From Pyropia yezoensis (Eukaryota > Rhodophyta > Bangiophyceae > Bangiales > Bangiaceae), in the NCBI GenBank assembly GCA_009829735.1, contig CM020619.1:27864063-27928062 (forward strand): a DNA stretch of 64,000 nt, read 5' to 3'. Numbering within the stretch: position 1 is the first letter of the stretch; each line of letters begins with the position of its first letter. Made by a program: the position numbers and the translations under genes. Below are positions 42,265 to 52,500 of this stretch, one piece after another. The notes below the pieces were generated by a model, which saw nothing but the letters and a program-made list of their open reading frames with translations, made no database searches and was not told the origin of the DNA.

Positions 42265-42300
42265 ATGGCGGCGTGGCGGCGTGGCGGCAGCGGTGGCTGT
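42229..42300. repeat. GGCGGCGTG short tandem repeat
   Basis: Imperfect repeats of GTGGCGGC(GTGGCGGC) spanning the possible start codon of the following ORF. Confidence 0.8.
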
Positions 42301-43806
42301 GGAGGCGGCAACGGAGTCGGCTGGCCTCCGCCCCCACCCATCAGCAGCAGCACCACCCCCACATCCACCACCACCACCACCAACCCACCACCGACCACTG
42401 CCGACGGCGCGCCGCCGCCGCCGCCGCCGCCGCCACGGCGTCGGCCGCCCCCCCCACACGTTGCGGACGGCGGTGGCAGCGGTAGCGTCGGCGGGGCGTG
42501 TCGCTACGGCACCGCGGCCCGCGCCGGCCTCCCCCGGCTGCGTGGCCGCGGCGGGCGGCCGCCCCCCGCCCCACCAGTGGTGGTGGCGGCGGCGGCGGCG
42601 GCGGGCGTGGGGAAGGCCCGGGAGAAGGCGGGGGCGGGGGGCGCCCGTCGACGCGGCCCAGTGGATTGGGCCACCCGCACGGAATCTCTCCACGCCTCGC
42701 TCCGCGCAGTGTTCCTCAGGAACGAATTCCGGCAAGTGTTGTCCTTTGACGTGGGCGGCAGTTACGAGATCATCTTCGCCTCGAAAGATTGGATAGCGGC
42801 GCGAGCAGAGGGACGCCTCGAGGAATTCGAGGAGAGGGCGTCGACGGGCGTAGACAGAGATGCACCGTTGCTGCCCGGCCCCAGTCCGGAAGCTGGATCG
42901 AATGGGACCCCCGGTGTGGCACCAGCTCCGGCGGCTGCTACTGTGGGCGACGCACCGGGAGGGGGGTTACGGGACGCGGTTCAACCTGTATCGGTTGGGG
43001 TCGCTCCACCGGTGGACGCTGCGGATGCTGCACCATCGGCGGACGGAGCTGCTGCTCTACCAGCGGCGATCAACGCTGCGGCTTCTCGGGAGGCTGCTGC
43101 TACGGTTGTCGAGCCTGGATCATTGTCACGGTACGTGGCTGGGGCGACGGACCGTGCTGCTGCACCGCCGGCCGGAGCTGCACAAGAAGCAGCTGGTCCT
43201 TCACGGCGTGTGGCGGGAGCTGTAGGTGCGGCTCGTACCGCTGATGCCGCCGGTGCCGCCAGTGCGGCGGGTCTCGCAGGTGCGGCGCGTGCCGCAGGTG
43301 CCGCAGGTGCCGCGGGTGCGGCGGTTGCCGCAGGTGCGGCTGGTACGGCAGTTGCCACGGGTGCGGCAGGTGCCGTGAGTGCGGCAGATGCTCCAGGTGC
43401 GGCAGGTGCGGCAGGTGCGGCGGGTGCGGCGGGTACGGCTGGTGATGCTGGTGCCCGACGTGCCGCGGGTACCGCGCGAGCGGCAGGTACGGCTGGTGAT
43501 GCTGGTGACGGAGGTGCAGCGGGTGCCGGAGGTGCGGCGGGTGCCGCAGGTGACTCGGATGCCTCGGCTGAACAGCGGAGCCCGGTGCTGACTCCTATCG
43601 CTCCGATGGAGTTCACCCCCGTGTCCCCTGACATGCACCACCTGTTCCAGATGGCCCTTGACTCCGGCCATGTGCAAGGTGGGCCGGAGGACGGCGAGAC
43701 AGTGGAGTGGTCGACGTTGCAGGAGTCTGCCCCCACCCGGTTCGTGATGTTATGTACCTTCACATGCAACCTGGAGCTGGAGAGCCAGTCACTCCGCCGG
43801 CCATGA
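42265..43806 (+). CDS. Ala/Gly-repeat protein of unknown function
   Basis: 513 residues from ATG at 42265. Gly/Pro/Thr-rich N-terminus, then a compact, more normal segment (~130-195: RTESLHASLRAVFLRNEF, LSFDVGGSYEIIFASKDW, ARAEGRLEEFEER). A long Ala-rich region with repeated GAAGA units (~330-440) follows, and an ordinary C-terminus (PMEFTPVSPDMHHLFQMAL, VEWSTLQESAPTRF). The ordinary segments at both ends of the repeat support this frame over the competing minus-strand frame (42981-43853). No family is recognised. Ala/Gly repeats suggest an extended linker. Confidence 0.45.
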   Translation: MAAWRRGGSGGCGGGNGVGWPPPPPISSSTTPTSTTTTTNPPPTTADGAPPPPPPPPRRRPPPPHVADGGGSGSVGGACRYGTAARAGLPRLRGRGGRPPPAPPVVVAAAAAAGVGKAREKAGAGGARRRGPVDWATRTESLHASLRAVFLRNEFRQVLSFDVGGSYEIIFASKDWIAARAEGRLEEFEERASTGVDRDAPLLPGPSPEAGSNGTPGVAPAPAAATVGDAPGGGLRDAVQPVSVGVAPPVDAADAAPSADGAAALPAAINAAASREAAATVVEPGSLSRYVAGATDRAAAPPAGAAQEAAGPSRRVAGAVGAARTADAAGAASAAGLAGAARAAGAAGAAGAAVAAGAAGTAVATGAAGAVSAADAPGAAGAAGAAGAAGTAGDAGARRAAGTARAAGTAGDAGDGGAAGAGGAAGAAGDSDASAEQRSPVLTPIAPMEFTPVSPDMHHLFQMALDSGHVQGGPEDGETVEWSTLQESAPTRFVMLCTFTCNLELESQSLRRP

Positions 43807-45913
43807 GGGTCGTATCGGTCTGATAACTGGATCGTTGCTGCGTACCCGGGCAAGGGACCGACAGAGGGCGACGCAGCTGACCTGAACTGATGTTATTATG
43901 ATGCCGTGCTATGGTGGTTGTGGAGGGGGGTTTGAATCTGGGGCGGCTGCCTCGTGCACGAGGGTTTCGTCTTGTGGGCTTTTTGTCATGAGAGTGTGTG
44001 TCGTGTGAGGACGCGGCGGAGATGGAGCTTTTTTGGCGTCCTCTGTCCGTTGTGAGAGTGTCTTTTGTGTTTATGGGTGCTCCGGGAATGGGGGCTGTCT
44101 TGTGTCGAGGGTCGGCCGTGTGCGTGTGTAGCTGGCCTGTGTGGAGGCGCCAGAGCTCGGGTTGCTCCCGTGCGTGCAGGCTGCGAGTCTTTTTTTATGT
44201 CGCGGGCTCGAAGAGTGGAGTAAACAGTAAGGGCTCTTCTCGAGGCAGTTGTCATAAGTTCGTTTGCGGGTGCATCACTCGGCCCGCGCAGTACGACCAC
44301 ACTAGCCACTTGCTGCGCGGTGAGGCGGGACTGGGGAACGGGCAAGAGGTGCCAGGACGACAGGGGTGGAGCACACCCGTGAGGCCCGCCTGTCTCTTTG
44401 CCGTGAGGGCGTGTGCGGGGCGGGCGGTGGGGGAGCCTGCAACGACCCCGTGGCGAGGCACACCCGCGGCAGGGCTTTAATAGCCCGCGGGGATAGAAAG
44501 GGGTGGGGCAGGATTGTGATGGGGGCGCGACGGCCCTGGCGGGTGGGTGCGGGGAAGGGCACAACCACCAACAGTGTGGGTGCGGGTTGGGTTGAGTTGG
44601 AGGTTGCCTGTGCACAGGCGTGTGTCACAGAGAGCGCGTCCGCAACGGCGGATCGGCTACACTAGCGCCCCTCCAGGAGCACGCTCCTCGACCACGCACA
44701 GCACCCTCCCGTGCGTGACCATTTTTTTCACGCCACGCGTTTGTCCACCTTTCCTGTGGGCCCCGCCCATGGTGGAGGGAGGAGGGGAGCTGCAGGGCCC
44801 GGGCACGCCCGCCCGCCCCATGCGCTGCAGGGTGCTGGCCCCGGCCGCCCCCAATACTAGTCAAGCCCCCCCTTCACCCGCCATGGGCGGCTGGGGATTA
44901 GTGCGAAGCCGCGCGCCCCCGGCGCCGCGAGGCACATACCCGGGCCGTCCGCAGTGCTCGACAAGCGCACTCATCATCCGTCACGGGCAAAAAAAAACGG
45001 GACGGGGTGCGCCTCCAATGACGGTTGTGAGAGAAGGGCCGGGCGGGGCGCTCTCCGGGAAGCGTCTAACCCCGGCGGCGAGTTGTGTGTGGGTGAGGGT
45101 GGGGACCAGGCCGCCCCAGGCGGCTGAGGCGACATGCTCTATGTGTGTGCAACGGCCCCCCCGCGACAAGGGCCAGCACTGTGTGCCCCCCACTGCAGCC
45201 GGGCCCCACATTGGTTGGCAGTACGGCGATCGTGACCGTGTCGCCGCTGAGGTGCAAAGAGATGCGATTTGTGGCCGTGTGCTCGTTTTTACTGTGCGCA
45301 TCGCGACGCGCGCTCGAGCCGCGCGCACGTGGACCGATTGACGATCCACGTACAGTGTGCGTGTGGGGCCTGTCCACACCCTCCCAGGACGCGGGTGCGC
45401 GGGTGGCCTGTGAAGCCGCGTTTTTGGACGGTGCATGGGAGAGCGGGTTCCAGAGCTCCATTGACAACAGACCTACGCGAGTCCAGCACGGACGCTCGCC
45501 CGATGATGTGGAAGCAAGCGCTGCTTGCTCGGACACCCATACTGTACGCGACCCCCCCCCCCCCCTCCCCTTGTCAGTCGTAGGCGGGCGTGGGAGCGTG
45601 CCCCGGACGCCCCTTTGCCTTTTCCAGGGGCCCCGTCCCACAGAGACGGGTAATTTCGTACCATCCAATCAGGGTGTGGCTTTGCTTTTCACGTGGCGCG
45701 TCTCGTTGCCCGCTGTGGTGCACCAGGGCCAACGGGGGGGTATAATTTCGACGCGGGTGCCACACCAAGCCGTTGTGGTAACAGGCCTTGGACAATGCAC
45801 ACGGGCGGTACCACCTGCCGATGGACACGTGGGGCACGGGGAATCGCGGTTTGTAGATACGACCCTCACCCCCCATCAGCCGCTGCTGTGGTCCCCGGGG
45901 ATGGGGGGCGGGC

Positions 45914-45914
<1 letters not shown>

Positions 45915-45953
<39 letters not shown>
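45915..45953. repeat. C39 homopolymer
   Basis: Thirty-nine uninterrupted C, then T and eight more C. Such DNA can form G-quadruplex on one strand and i-motif on the other; the length may be imprecise in the assembly. Confidence 0.9.
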
Positions 45954-45956
<3 letters not shown>

Positions 45957-46689
45957 CCCCCCGCTCCCCCACGCTTCCCGCCACGTCCCGCCCGAGGGCC
46001 GCCTTGCTTTGCCATCATGGCATGATGTCGTCGAGATTATTTACAAACGGTGCGGACGCACGGCCCACACAACCCCCCACTCCACCCCACCCTTTGGCCC
46101 TGCGCGTGTGCCCGGCCGATGACATTTAATCAGGAACGGGCCAACTTTTTCGCTAGAAGACGCCGTGTCCGGCTTGGCCCCTCCACCCCGCCCCGCCTCC
46201 ACCCCCCCCACCAACGTCGCCGCCCCGCGCACTCCCTCCCACGGACCTAACCGCCCCGCCTGTGCAGTCACAGCCCGGCCCCGCCACCGCCATCACAGCC
46301 CGATCCCGCACCTCGGAGGATCCCCCGTGGCGGTGCGCACGTCCTTGACCGAGGGCGAGACACGGCTGGCCATTTGCGATCACGATACGTAACTCTCGAC
46401 TACACCGCGCTCTCGCGATGCGCGGCAGGCTGTTGCGCGGTCGTCGCCGCCTGTGGAACGGCTGGCAGCGTAACGGCCTCGTGCAGGGGAGCATCAGTGT
46501 AGGGATGGTAAATCTGGTCCGGACAACGTCACGGAATGAATTCCCATTGGCTGAGAGACTGGATGCAGGTGGCACCCAGCTGGGCCCTCGCCCGCCCCAG
46601 TCGGCTGATCTTCTACCGCTGTGCTGTAGCGTATCCCAAACCAGGACACCGCATTGGGCGCTGAGGACGCCATGAACGTTCAGTGTACT

Positions 46690-46810
46690 GTACTGTATGT
46701 ACAGGTAACCTCGTTGGAAATCCAACCCAAACAAAAAAAACATAAAAAAACAAGACAACACTTGCTCGGATTTCTGGCTGGGGCTCCCCGTGCCTCCGTA
46801 CATACAGTAC
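46690..46810. repeat. Short inverted repeat pair around an A-rich core
   Basis: GTACTGTATGTAC (46690-46702) and its exact reverse complement (46798-46810) enclose ~95 bases with A runs. This could be a tiny MITE-like relic; similar TGTACTGTAC palindromes occur at 28763-28778. Confidence 0.5.
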
Positions 46811-47400
46811 TGTAACATCTGTTGACCTCCATGTTTTGGTCCACCCCCTACACCCCGCGAGGACGTCATGAGGAGCTCCTCGCCCGTGCGGGTCCAATAT
46901 TTTTATTTAGCGGCCACGGCGATCATTGCTCGTCCTTCTGCCTCTCCCTTTGCGCGCTTTGACGGTCCATGGGGGACCTCGTGGACCATCTGACGGACGC
47001 AGGTTCCTATGTAAACACTATGAAAATGGTGATTCTCTGGCCAGTCTTATTTACCCGCCGTGGTCAGATTGTCCCGCGAGAAGGATACAGTGCCAGCGCC
47101 TCACGGCCATCCCGAATACCGACAAGTCATCCGCGGTCAGGCTACGTACCGACACCCCCCGGCGAAAAAAATGGACCAATCAGACTGCGACTAGGACTGG
47201 GGCGACCGAGCAAACGCTGACGTGGTGCTGGACGGATGCTTGCTTTGTGGAAAGGGTGTCAACAAGGTGCAAGGCGAGACGACAGACGCGATCATCCTGT
47301 TGGATTAAATATCCCTATTTTCTTCCTGTGTGCTGTGTGCCCTGTCCCTGGTGCATTCCCTGTGTGCCCTGTCCGTGCGCCGCGGGGGGTACCCGTGACG

Positions 47401-48057
47401 ATGCCGCGTCGGTCCATCCATACCGCCAATGGTGGCGCTCTGCACGGTGCCGTCGAGACGTTTGTGCTCGTGCTGCGGTTTTTTGGCCTGCTGACGGGCG
47501 TCCCCGGCGCCGCCTCCTCCCACGTCAACGACCTTACGGCGGGGAGGAGCCGTAGCGGAATGGCTGCGGCGGCGATCTTTATTGCCCTTGAGTGGGACAA
47601 CACGTACTCTGTTCCTGGCCGTCTCAACAACCCCCGGCCGGCGGCGCGGCCAGAGCCTGTGGCCGCCCAGTATGTACCGACTGCCATGCTTATTGCCTGT
47701 AGGGCCGCTTGTGACCGCCTGCAGGGATCGGGTCTGACACCCCGAGGGGCGGCAGCCGACGAAGAGCCCCTGCGGCTGATCTCCTCTGTGGTGGCACTCA
47801 ACGCGGCCGACGGACTGGCTGTTGCGGTTGCGGAGCTCGCCCTCCGGGCGGTGTGGCAAGACGCTCACCCGCCAGTGGCACATGTGGCATCGGCGTTCGC
47901 GGCGGACGTCTCTGCAATGCGACACTGTGTGGACGCTGCCAAGGCCCCTATCGGAGACAATGGGGACCCGCCCGCGTCGGCGCTGGACCCCCCCGCCGGC
48001 TTGTTTAGTGCGAGTGGGTATCCCGAGGGGGATTATTTCTCGAATGTCCCATTGTAG
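47401..48057 (+). CDS. Unknown-family protein A (paralogue of the gene at 49007-49792)
   Basis: 218 residues from ATG at 47401. It is helical throughout, without membrane segments or known motif. It shares in order with the minus-strand gene at 49007-49792 the blocks RFFGLLTG(V/A)PGAA, VPTA(M/L)LIACRA, a (L/V)RLI(S/Y)S helix and ALRAVWQDAHP, then MR(H/R)CVDAA. The two genes are tail to tail about 950 bases apart. The helix pattern around ALRAVWQDAHPPVAHVASAFA resembles a stretch encoded at 53270-53500 in the 5' part of the helicase gene, hinting at an ARM/HEAT-like helical repeat. Function unknown. Confidence 0.65.
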   Translation: MPRRSIHTANGGALHGAVETFVLVLRFFGLLTGVPGAASSHVNDLTAGRSRSGMAAAAIFIALEWDNTYSVPGRLNNPRPAARPEPVAAQYVPTAMLIACRAACDRLQGSGLTPRGAAADEEPLRLISSVVALNAADGLAVAVAELALRAVWQDAHPPVAHVASAFAADVSAMRHCVDAAKAPIGDNGDPPASALDPPAGLFSASGYPEGDYFSNVPL

Positions 48058-49006
48058 GAGGTCCACGGCGCCGGCACTGTGTGGATGGTTTGTCTATACG
48101 ACGGGTACTGGGTGTCCGTGGGGATGTATGGGTGGCTCTTGTACAAATTGTTTTCCATCGCGTTGTCCATCACGTGTCCAGGCCCCCACACGGTTGCCTG
48201 GGAAGCCCCTTGCGGGCGCCCCCCCCCCCCCCCCCCCCCCCCCTCCCTATCTGGCGGCTACTGTACGCCATGGCCTCGTCGGGGTCCCCGGTCTTTTGTT
48301 TGTGGTCCATGGGACGGATACGGAGTACCCCAGACGCCCTCGGCCCGTGTGGAGGTCCCATTTCGAGGCGCAAGAGGGCAGTGACGGCCAAGCAGGTCAG
48401 CACGGGCGCCTGGGCGTGGGCCGACGTGTCTGTCGCGTCGCCCATTGCGGCGCGGCAGCTCGCGTTGCGTAGCTGCGCGAGGACAGAAGGTAAAAAAGTA
48501 CTTGTCTGCCTGCCCCCCCCCCCCCCCCCACATTGTGGCCCGCATTGGTGAGTAGGGCGCGTGGACGATACGGTCTTTTGTACAGGTGGTGGGCCGGGGG
48601 CACGCTACACAACGCCAACGCACGTTCGGCCAAGGACACGACCACAGACACAACGTGTAGAAGCATGGGAATGATCTATCCAAAACATGATACGCCTCCA
48701 ACCCGCCCACATCTCTTTCACCATAGACAGAACATGTGGTCAAGTGTTGGCACAGAGGCGTTCCACACGCGACAAAGTAGCTCTCAGGGGTGGGGCATGA
48801 GAAATCGCCCCGCCCCCCCCCCAAACAGAAAAGGCAGCATCCTTTATATGCTTTCCGCACACACGACCAAGAGAGTCGTCGTGTGAGCTCCCGTAGGCGC
48901 TTTCCAAACGGGCGTTTCCCGACACGGCGTGGATGTACCGGGTGATGCACGGCACAGGGTCAAAGACAAAAGAAGGCGGAACAGGTTTCTTGGGCCCTTA
49001 CCTCCA
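48058..49006. other. Region between the tail-to-tail paralogues
   Basis: No gene. Contains a C25 run (48219-48243) and a second C run near 48511-48529. Confidence 0.5.
48219..48243. repeat. C25 homopolymer
   Basis: Uninterrupted C run between the two paralogous genes. Confidence 0.9.
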
Positions 49007-49792
49007 CTATCGCCCCCGTGTGCTGCGCATGGCCAGGCGCAGACTCCGGCGACGGGACGGCGGGGAGGCTTCCGGGACCGCCGCCTCCTCAACGTGCTGC
49101 CCCGTAGCCTCTCCCGCGACAGCGGCCGCTGTCGCGGTGGTGCCAGCTTCCAAGACGAGGTGCATGTCAGGGTACTTAGTGACAACGGCCAGGTCCGCCG
49201 GGATACAAACCGCAGACGGCCGTGCACCCGTGCCCGTGCCGGTGGGAGCCATTGCCGCGTCCACGCAACGCCGCATGGACGCAACGTCTGCGACGGAAAC
49301 GAACGAGGCGGCGCGCACGGTGGGATGGGCGTCCTGCCACACCGCGCGGAGGGCCAGCTCGGCAATGGCGACGGACAGCCCCTCAGCCTCGTTGAACGCC
49401 ATCAGAGAGTAGATCAGCCGCACGGGCTCTTGATCGGCTTCCGCCGCCTCCGCCGCCAGGCCACAACTCTGCAGCCGCCGACAGACGGCGCGACACGCAA
49501 TGAGCAAGGCCGTGGGCACGTGCTCGCAGGCCACCGGCTGCTCCCGAGCCGGAGGGCGCCCGACACTCGCACGGGCAGCCACACAGTACAGGTTTTCCCA
49601 CTGGACAGCCACGGCCACCGCTGCTAGGGCCATTCCGCCGTGACACATTGCCGCGGCGTCCTCGCTGATACGGGAAGCGGCGGCGCCGGGGGCACCCGTG
49701 AGCAAGCCAAAAAAGCGCAAGTAGTCTACAAACACATCGACAGCAAAGTGAGCCGCCCCACCATGAAGGCTGTGCACCGCATGCCCCGGCAT
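49007..49792 (-). CDS. Unknown-family protein B (paralogue of the gene at 47401-48057)
   Basis: 261 residues from ATG at 49792. It matches protein A over most of its length (YLRFFGLLTGAPGAAAS, VPTALLIACRAVC, ELALRAVWQDAHPTV, MRRCVDAAMAPTG) and has an extra ~45-residue tail ending in basic RRRSLRLAMRSTRGR. It is helical with no signal peptide or membrane segment. A ~125-bp sequence upstream (50070 down to ~49945) is repeated in opposite orientation at 52278-52400, just before the helicase gene, so this gene and the helicase 5' end share leader DNA. Both facts suggest duplication from a common ancestor. Function unknown. Confidence 0.7.
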   Translation of the reverse strand: MPGHAVHSLHGGAAHFAVDVFVDYLRFFGLLTGAPGAAASRISEDAAAMCHGGMALAAVAVAVQWENLYCVAARASVGRPPAREQPVACEHVPTALLIACRAVCRRLQSCGLAAEAAEADQEPVRLIYSLMAFNEAEGLSVAIAELALRAVWQDAHPTVRAASFVSVADVASMRRCVDAAMAPTGTGTGARPSAVCIPADLAVVTKYPDMHLVLEAGTTATAAAVAGEATGQHVEEAAVPEASPPSRRRSLRLAMRSTRGR

Positions 49793-50678
49793 GCCGGCAA
49801 CGTTCCCCGGGGGGGCTGCTGCTTTCGATAACCCGTCTCACAGGCGACACACGCACCGCACCGCCACCACCACCCGCCGACTTGGGCACCACCCCGGGAG
49901 GCGGGCGAGGGGGGGAAGGGCAAGGAGCAACGAAGAGGCCACGCGGCTGTGGGGCGGGGGCGCGGCTCGGGGGCGGCACGCCAGCAGCGGTGCCGGCGCC
50001 GTTTGAAAAACCGCGCCGGCCGTGCTGGCGCGATCCGCCCCCCTCCCCCAACAGAGCCGCCGCGCCCGTGCTCCCCCCCCGGCCAAGCCGCCGATCCACC
50101 TCCCTGGCGGCGCCCTCCCTCCCCCCCCCGCCTCTCCCCCCCCCCGCCCCAACCAACCCTGGTCACCAACAAAGCCCAGACGACGATCGGGCAAGTCGCA
50201 TAGGAGGGTCGTAGTGGTCCGACGGTGTGGGTGAGCGGGCGTCCCGACAATGGCGCGTCGTGGTGCGGCTTCACGGTGAGGGGGCGGCGTGCGTGCGGGC
50301 CGCTTCAATATACAGACATCGCTGGCAGGGTAGGGGGCCGGAACGAGTGTCGCACCTTGCCAATGCGAGACGTGTCCGCAGTTTCCATGGGCGACCCGAC
50401 CGCGCTTACAGCAGTGCCGCACGGCGTCCAAGATCCCTCGATTAGGCAGGCCACGTGTGCTGCTCAGCGCTCAGCGTGTCCACGCACTTTGTGGCGTAGC
50501 CAGTCTGGACCTAATGTCGACCACTCTCGATGCGATCCTTGGTCTCTGTGTACTGCATGAGATGTACGACATACCACTTTGTAGAGGAGACTGGGGGGAG
50601 TCAGATGGTATTTTTCATTTTCTGAAGCCACTTGTTCTCTCTAAACTATGAGGAGGGAAGGCAAAAGTACCGTCAGTT
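49793..50678. other. Upstream region of protein B, no gene seen
   Basis: GC-rich on the left (49860-50160, containing the inverted duplication of 52278-52400), more balanced on the right. No protein-like frame of note. Confidence 0.5.
49945..50070 (-). repeat. Copy 1 of an inverted duplication (other copy 52278-52400, plus)
   Basis: The reverse complement starts CACGGGCGCGGCGGCTCTGT and parallels 52278 onward for about 120 bases with scattered mismatches. Confidence 0.8.
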
Positions 50679-51746
50679 ATGTGCTCCCCAAAGTCGACCA
50701 CGTCTTGGGGCCAATGGGGGCACCCGATGTGCTCACCGTCGCGGGCTCGGTGGGTGACGGCGCGCGTGCGGGCGTCATTTGCCGCCCGCCGGAACGGGAC
50801 CGTTGCGCGCGCGGGCGCTTTGAGCTGCATTGCCGGCGGCTCGCCACTGGTGCGCCGTCGCTTTTTGGCTGTCCGCCGCGTCGCGGCGGGTGCTCGGCCA
50901 CTTTCGGCCGGCGGTCGGGTGGCCGCGGGTGCTCGGCCGCTTGTGGTCTCTCGTCTGGTCGCCGCGGGTGCGCTGGTGCTTTTGGCTGGCCGTCGGGTAA
51001 CCGCTGATGCCCCACCGCTATTGGACGGCCGTTGGTTCCTCGCGGATCATTCCACGGCTCCTTTTTGGGCGGCCGTCTGGTTGCGGCGGGTAGCGGTGCG
51101 TGCCTGGCCGCGCTTCACCTTCTGGGTGGTCGCGGCGGGTTCTCGGCCTGGCTGTTCTGTCTGGCAGTCTGCCACGGGTGCTCGGCCGCTCCTGGCTCCC
51201 CGCCCGGTCGTAGCGGTTGAGCGGGTGCATTTCGCCACCCGGCTGGTCGCCGCTGGTTCCCCGCCGATGGGCCGCCACTGGTGCGCCGCCGCGTTTGGCT
51301 GGTGGTCGGGTCGCCGCGGAGTGCTTGGCCGCATCTGGCATCCCGCCCGGTCGTGGCGGGTGCGTACGCGTCCTTGGCCTCCCGGCGGGTCGCGGCGCGT
51401 GCGCAGGCGTGCTTGGCAGGTGTGCATGGCAGAAGCTATGGACGAACTCCCGTCGCCGGTCGACGCTGCAAGGCTGCTGGGCTTCTCCCCAACGCATCCG
51501 CTGGTGTACCTTGCTCATATCCTACAGGGGACGTGTGAGCAGGTGGTGTTGTGCACCAATCACGAGGTAACTTGTGCACAGAACCGACAGGACTGGCGCG
51601 TGGACACTCTCCCACCCAAGCGACGTATGCTCTCACGGTTCTGTCCACGGCGGGCGTGGTACCTCCTCCAGTGCACTGGCCATGCACCTGCTGCTACAAC
51701 TGTGTGGGGCGCGGCCCGCGTATCCACACAAACACACACCGGGTAG
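50679..51746 (+). CDS. Uncertain ORF over a minisatellite, with a more ordinary C-terminus
   Basis: A 355-codon frame from ATG at 50679. Its first ~245 codons translate a degenerate tandem repeat (RVAAGARPL-type units), while the last ~107 (from an ATG at 51426, MAEAMDELPSPVDAARLLGF ...) look like normal protein. The repeat is open in several frames, so the N-terminal reading may be an artefact; the C-terminal part could be a separate short gene or exon. It stops 30 bases before the assembly gap, so the true structure may lie partly in the gap. Confidence 0.3.
   Translation: MCSPKSTTSWGQWGHPMCSPSRARWVTARVRASFAARRNGTVARAGALSCIAGGSPLVRRRFLAVRRVAAGARPLSAGGRVAAGARPLVVSRLVAAGALVLLAGRRVTADAPPLLDGRWFLADHSTAPFWAAVWLRRVAVRAWPRFTFWVVAAGSRPGCSVWQSATGARPLLAPRPVVAVERVHFATRLVAAGSPPMGRHWCAAAFGWWSGRRGVLGRIWHPARSWRVRTRPWPPGGSRRVRRRAWQVCMAEAMDELPSPVDAARLLGFSPTHPLVYLAHILQGTCEQVVLCTNHEVTCAQNRQDWRVDTLPPKRRMLSRFCPRRAWYLLQCTGHAPAATTVWGAARVSTQTHTG
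50820..51420. repeat. Degenerate minisatellite with GTCGCCGCGGGTGCTCGGCC-like units
   Basis: Units of roughly 50-65 bases recur about ten times, each with a core like GTNGCCGCGGGTGCTCGGCC. Divergence between units is high. Confidence 0.7.
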
Positions 51747-51777
51747 AAATGTCGGATGGTTAACGATGCCAGTGCTT

Positions 51778-52277
51778 NNNNNNNNNNNNNNNNNNNNNNN
51801 NNNNNNNNNNNNNNNNNNNNNNNNNNNNNNNNNNNNNNNNNNNNNNNNNNNNNNNNNNNNNNNNNNNNNNNNNNNNNNNNNNNNNNNNNNNNNNNNNNNN
51901 NNNNNNNNNNNNNNNNNNNNNNNNNNNNNNNNNNNNNNNNNNNNNNNNNNNNNNNNNNNNNNNNNNNNNNNNNNNNNNNNNNNNNNNNNNNNNNNNNNNN
52001 NNNNNNNNNNNNNNNNNNNNNNNNNNNNNNNNNNNNNNNNNNNNNNNNNNNNNNNNNNNNNNNNNNNNNNNNNNNNNNNNNNNNNNNNNNNNNNNNNNNN
52101 NNNNNNNNNNNNNNNNNNNNNNNNNNNNNNNNNNNNNNNNNNNNNNNNNNNNNNNNNNNNNNNNNNNNNNNNNNNNNNNNNNNNNNNNNNNNNNNNNNNN
52201 NNNNNNNNNNNNNNNNNNNNNNNNNNNNNNNNNNNNNNNNNNNNNNNNNNNNNNNNNNNNNNNNNNNNNNNNNNNNN
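51778..52277. other. Assembly gap (500 N)
   Basis: Exactly 500 unknown bases, a common placeholder size. The right flank is part of an inverted duplication, so an unresolved repeat is the likely cause. Confidence 0.99.
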
Positions 52278-52400
52278 CACGGGCGCGGCGGCTCTGTTGG
52301 GGGAGGGGGGCAGGTCGCGCCAGCACCGGGCGGCGCGGTTTTCTTCTAGCCGCGCCGCCGCCGCTGCTGGCGTGGCTGCTCCCAAGCCGCGCCCCCCCCC
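52278..52400 (+). repeat. Copy 2 of the inverted duplication (other copy 49945-50070, minus)
   Basis: Begins directly at the gap edge. It is followed by a pyrimidine-rich stretch ending CTTCCGCAG at about 52473, a plausible intron 3' end in front of the helicase gene. Confidence 0.8.
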
Positions 52401-52500
52401 CCACGGCCGCTGATTCTCTGCCGTGCCCTTTTCCCTCTTCCCCCCACCCCTCCCCCTCCCCCTCCTTCCGCAGGTGGTAGCGGCCTAGGCGGCGGGCTGG

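Larger units (their letters stand above)
43807..47400. other. Intergenic region, no convincing gene
   Basis: It holds the longest C run of the window (C39, 45915-45953) and a 13-bp inverted pair GTACTGTATGTAC at 46690-46702 and 46798-46810 around an A-rich core. Frames such as 45145-46122 plus and 46153-46869 minus lack recognisable content. Confidence 0.45.

Noticed and set aside
42981..43853. Minus-strand Ala/Pro-rich frame opposite the GAAGA-repeat gene
   Set aside because: Only the repeat looks protein-like on this strand; the plus strand also has ordinary flanking segments.
45145..46122. 325-codon plus-strand ORF
   Set aside because: Crosses the C39 run and lacks domain-like blocks.
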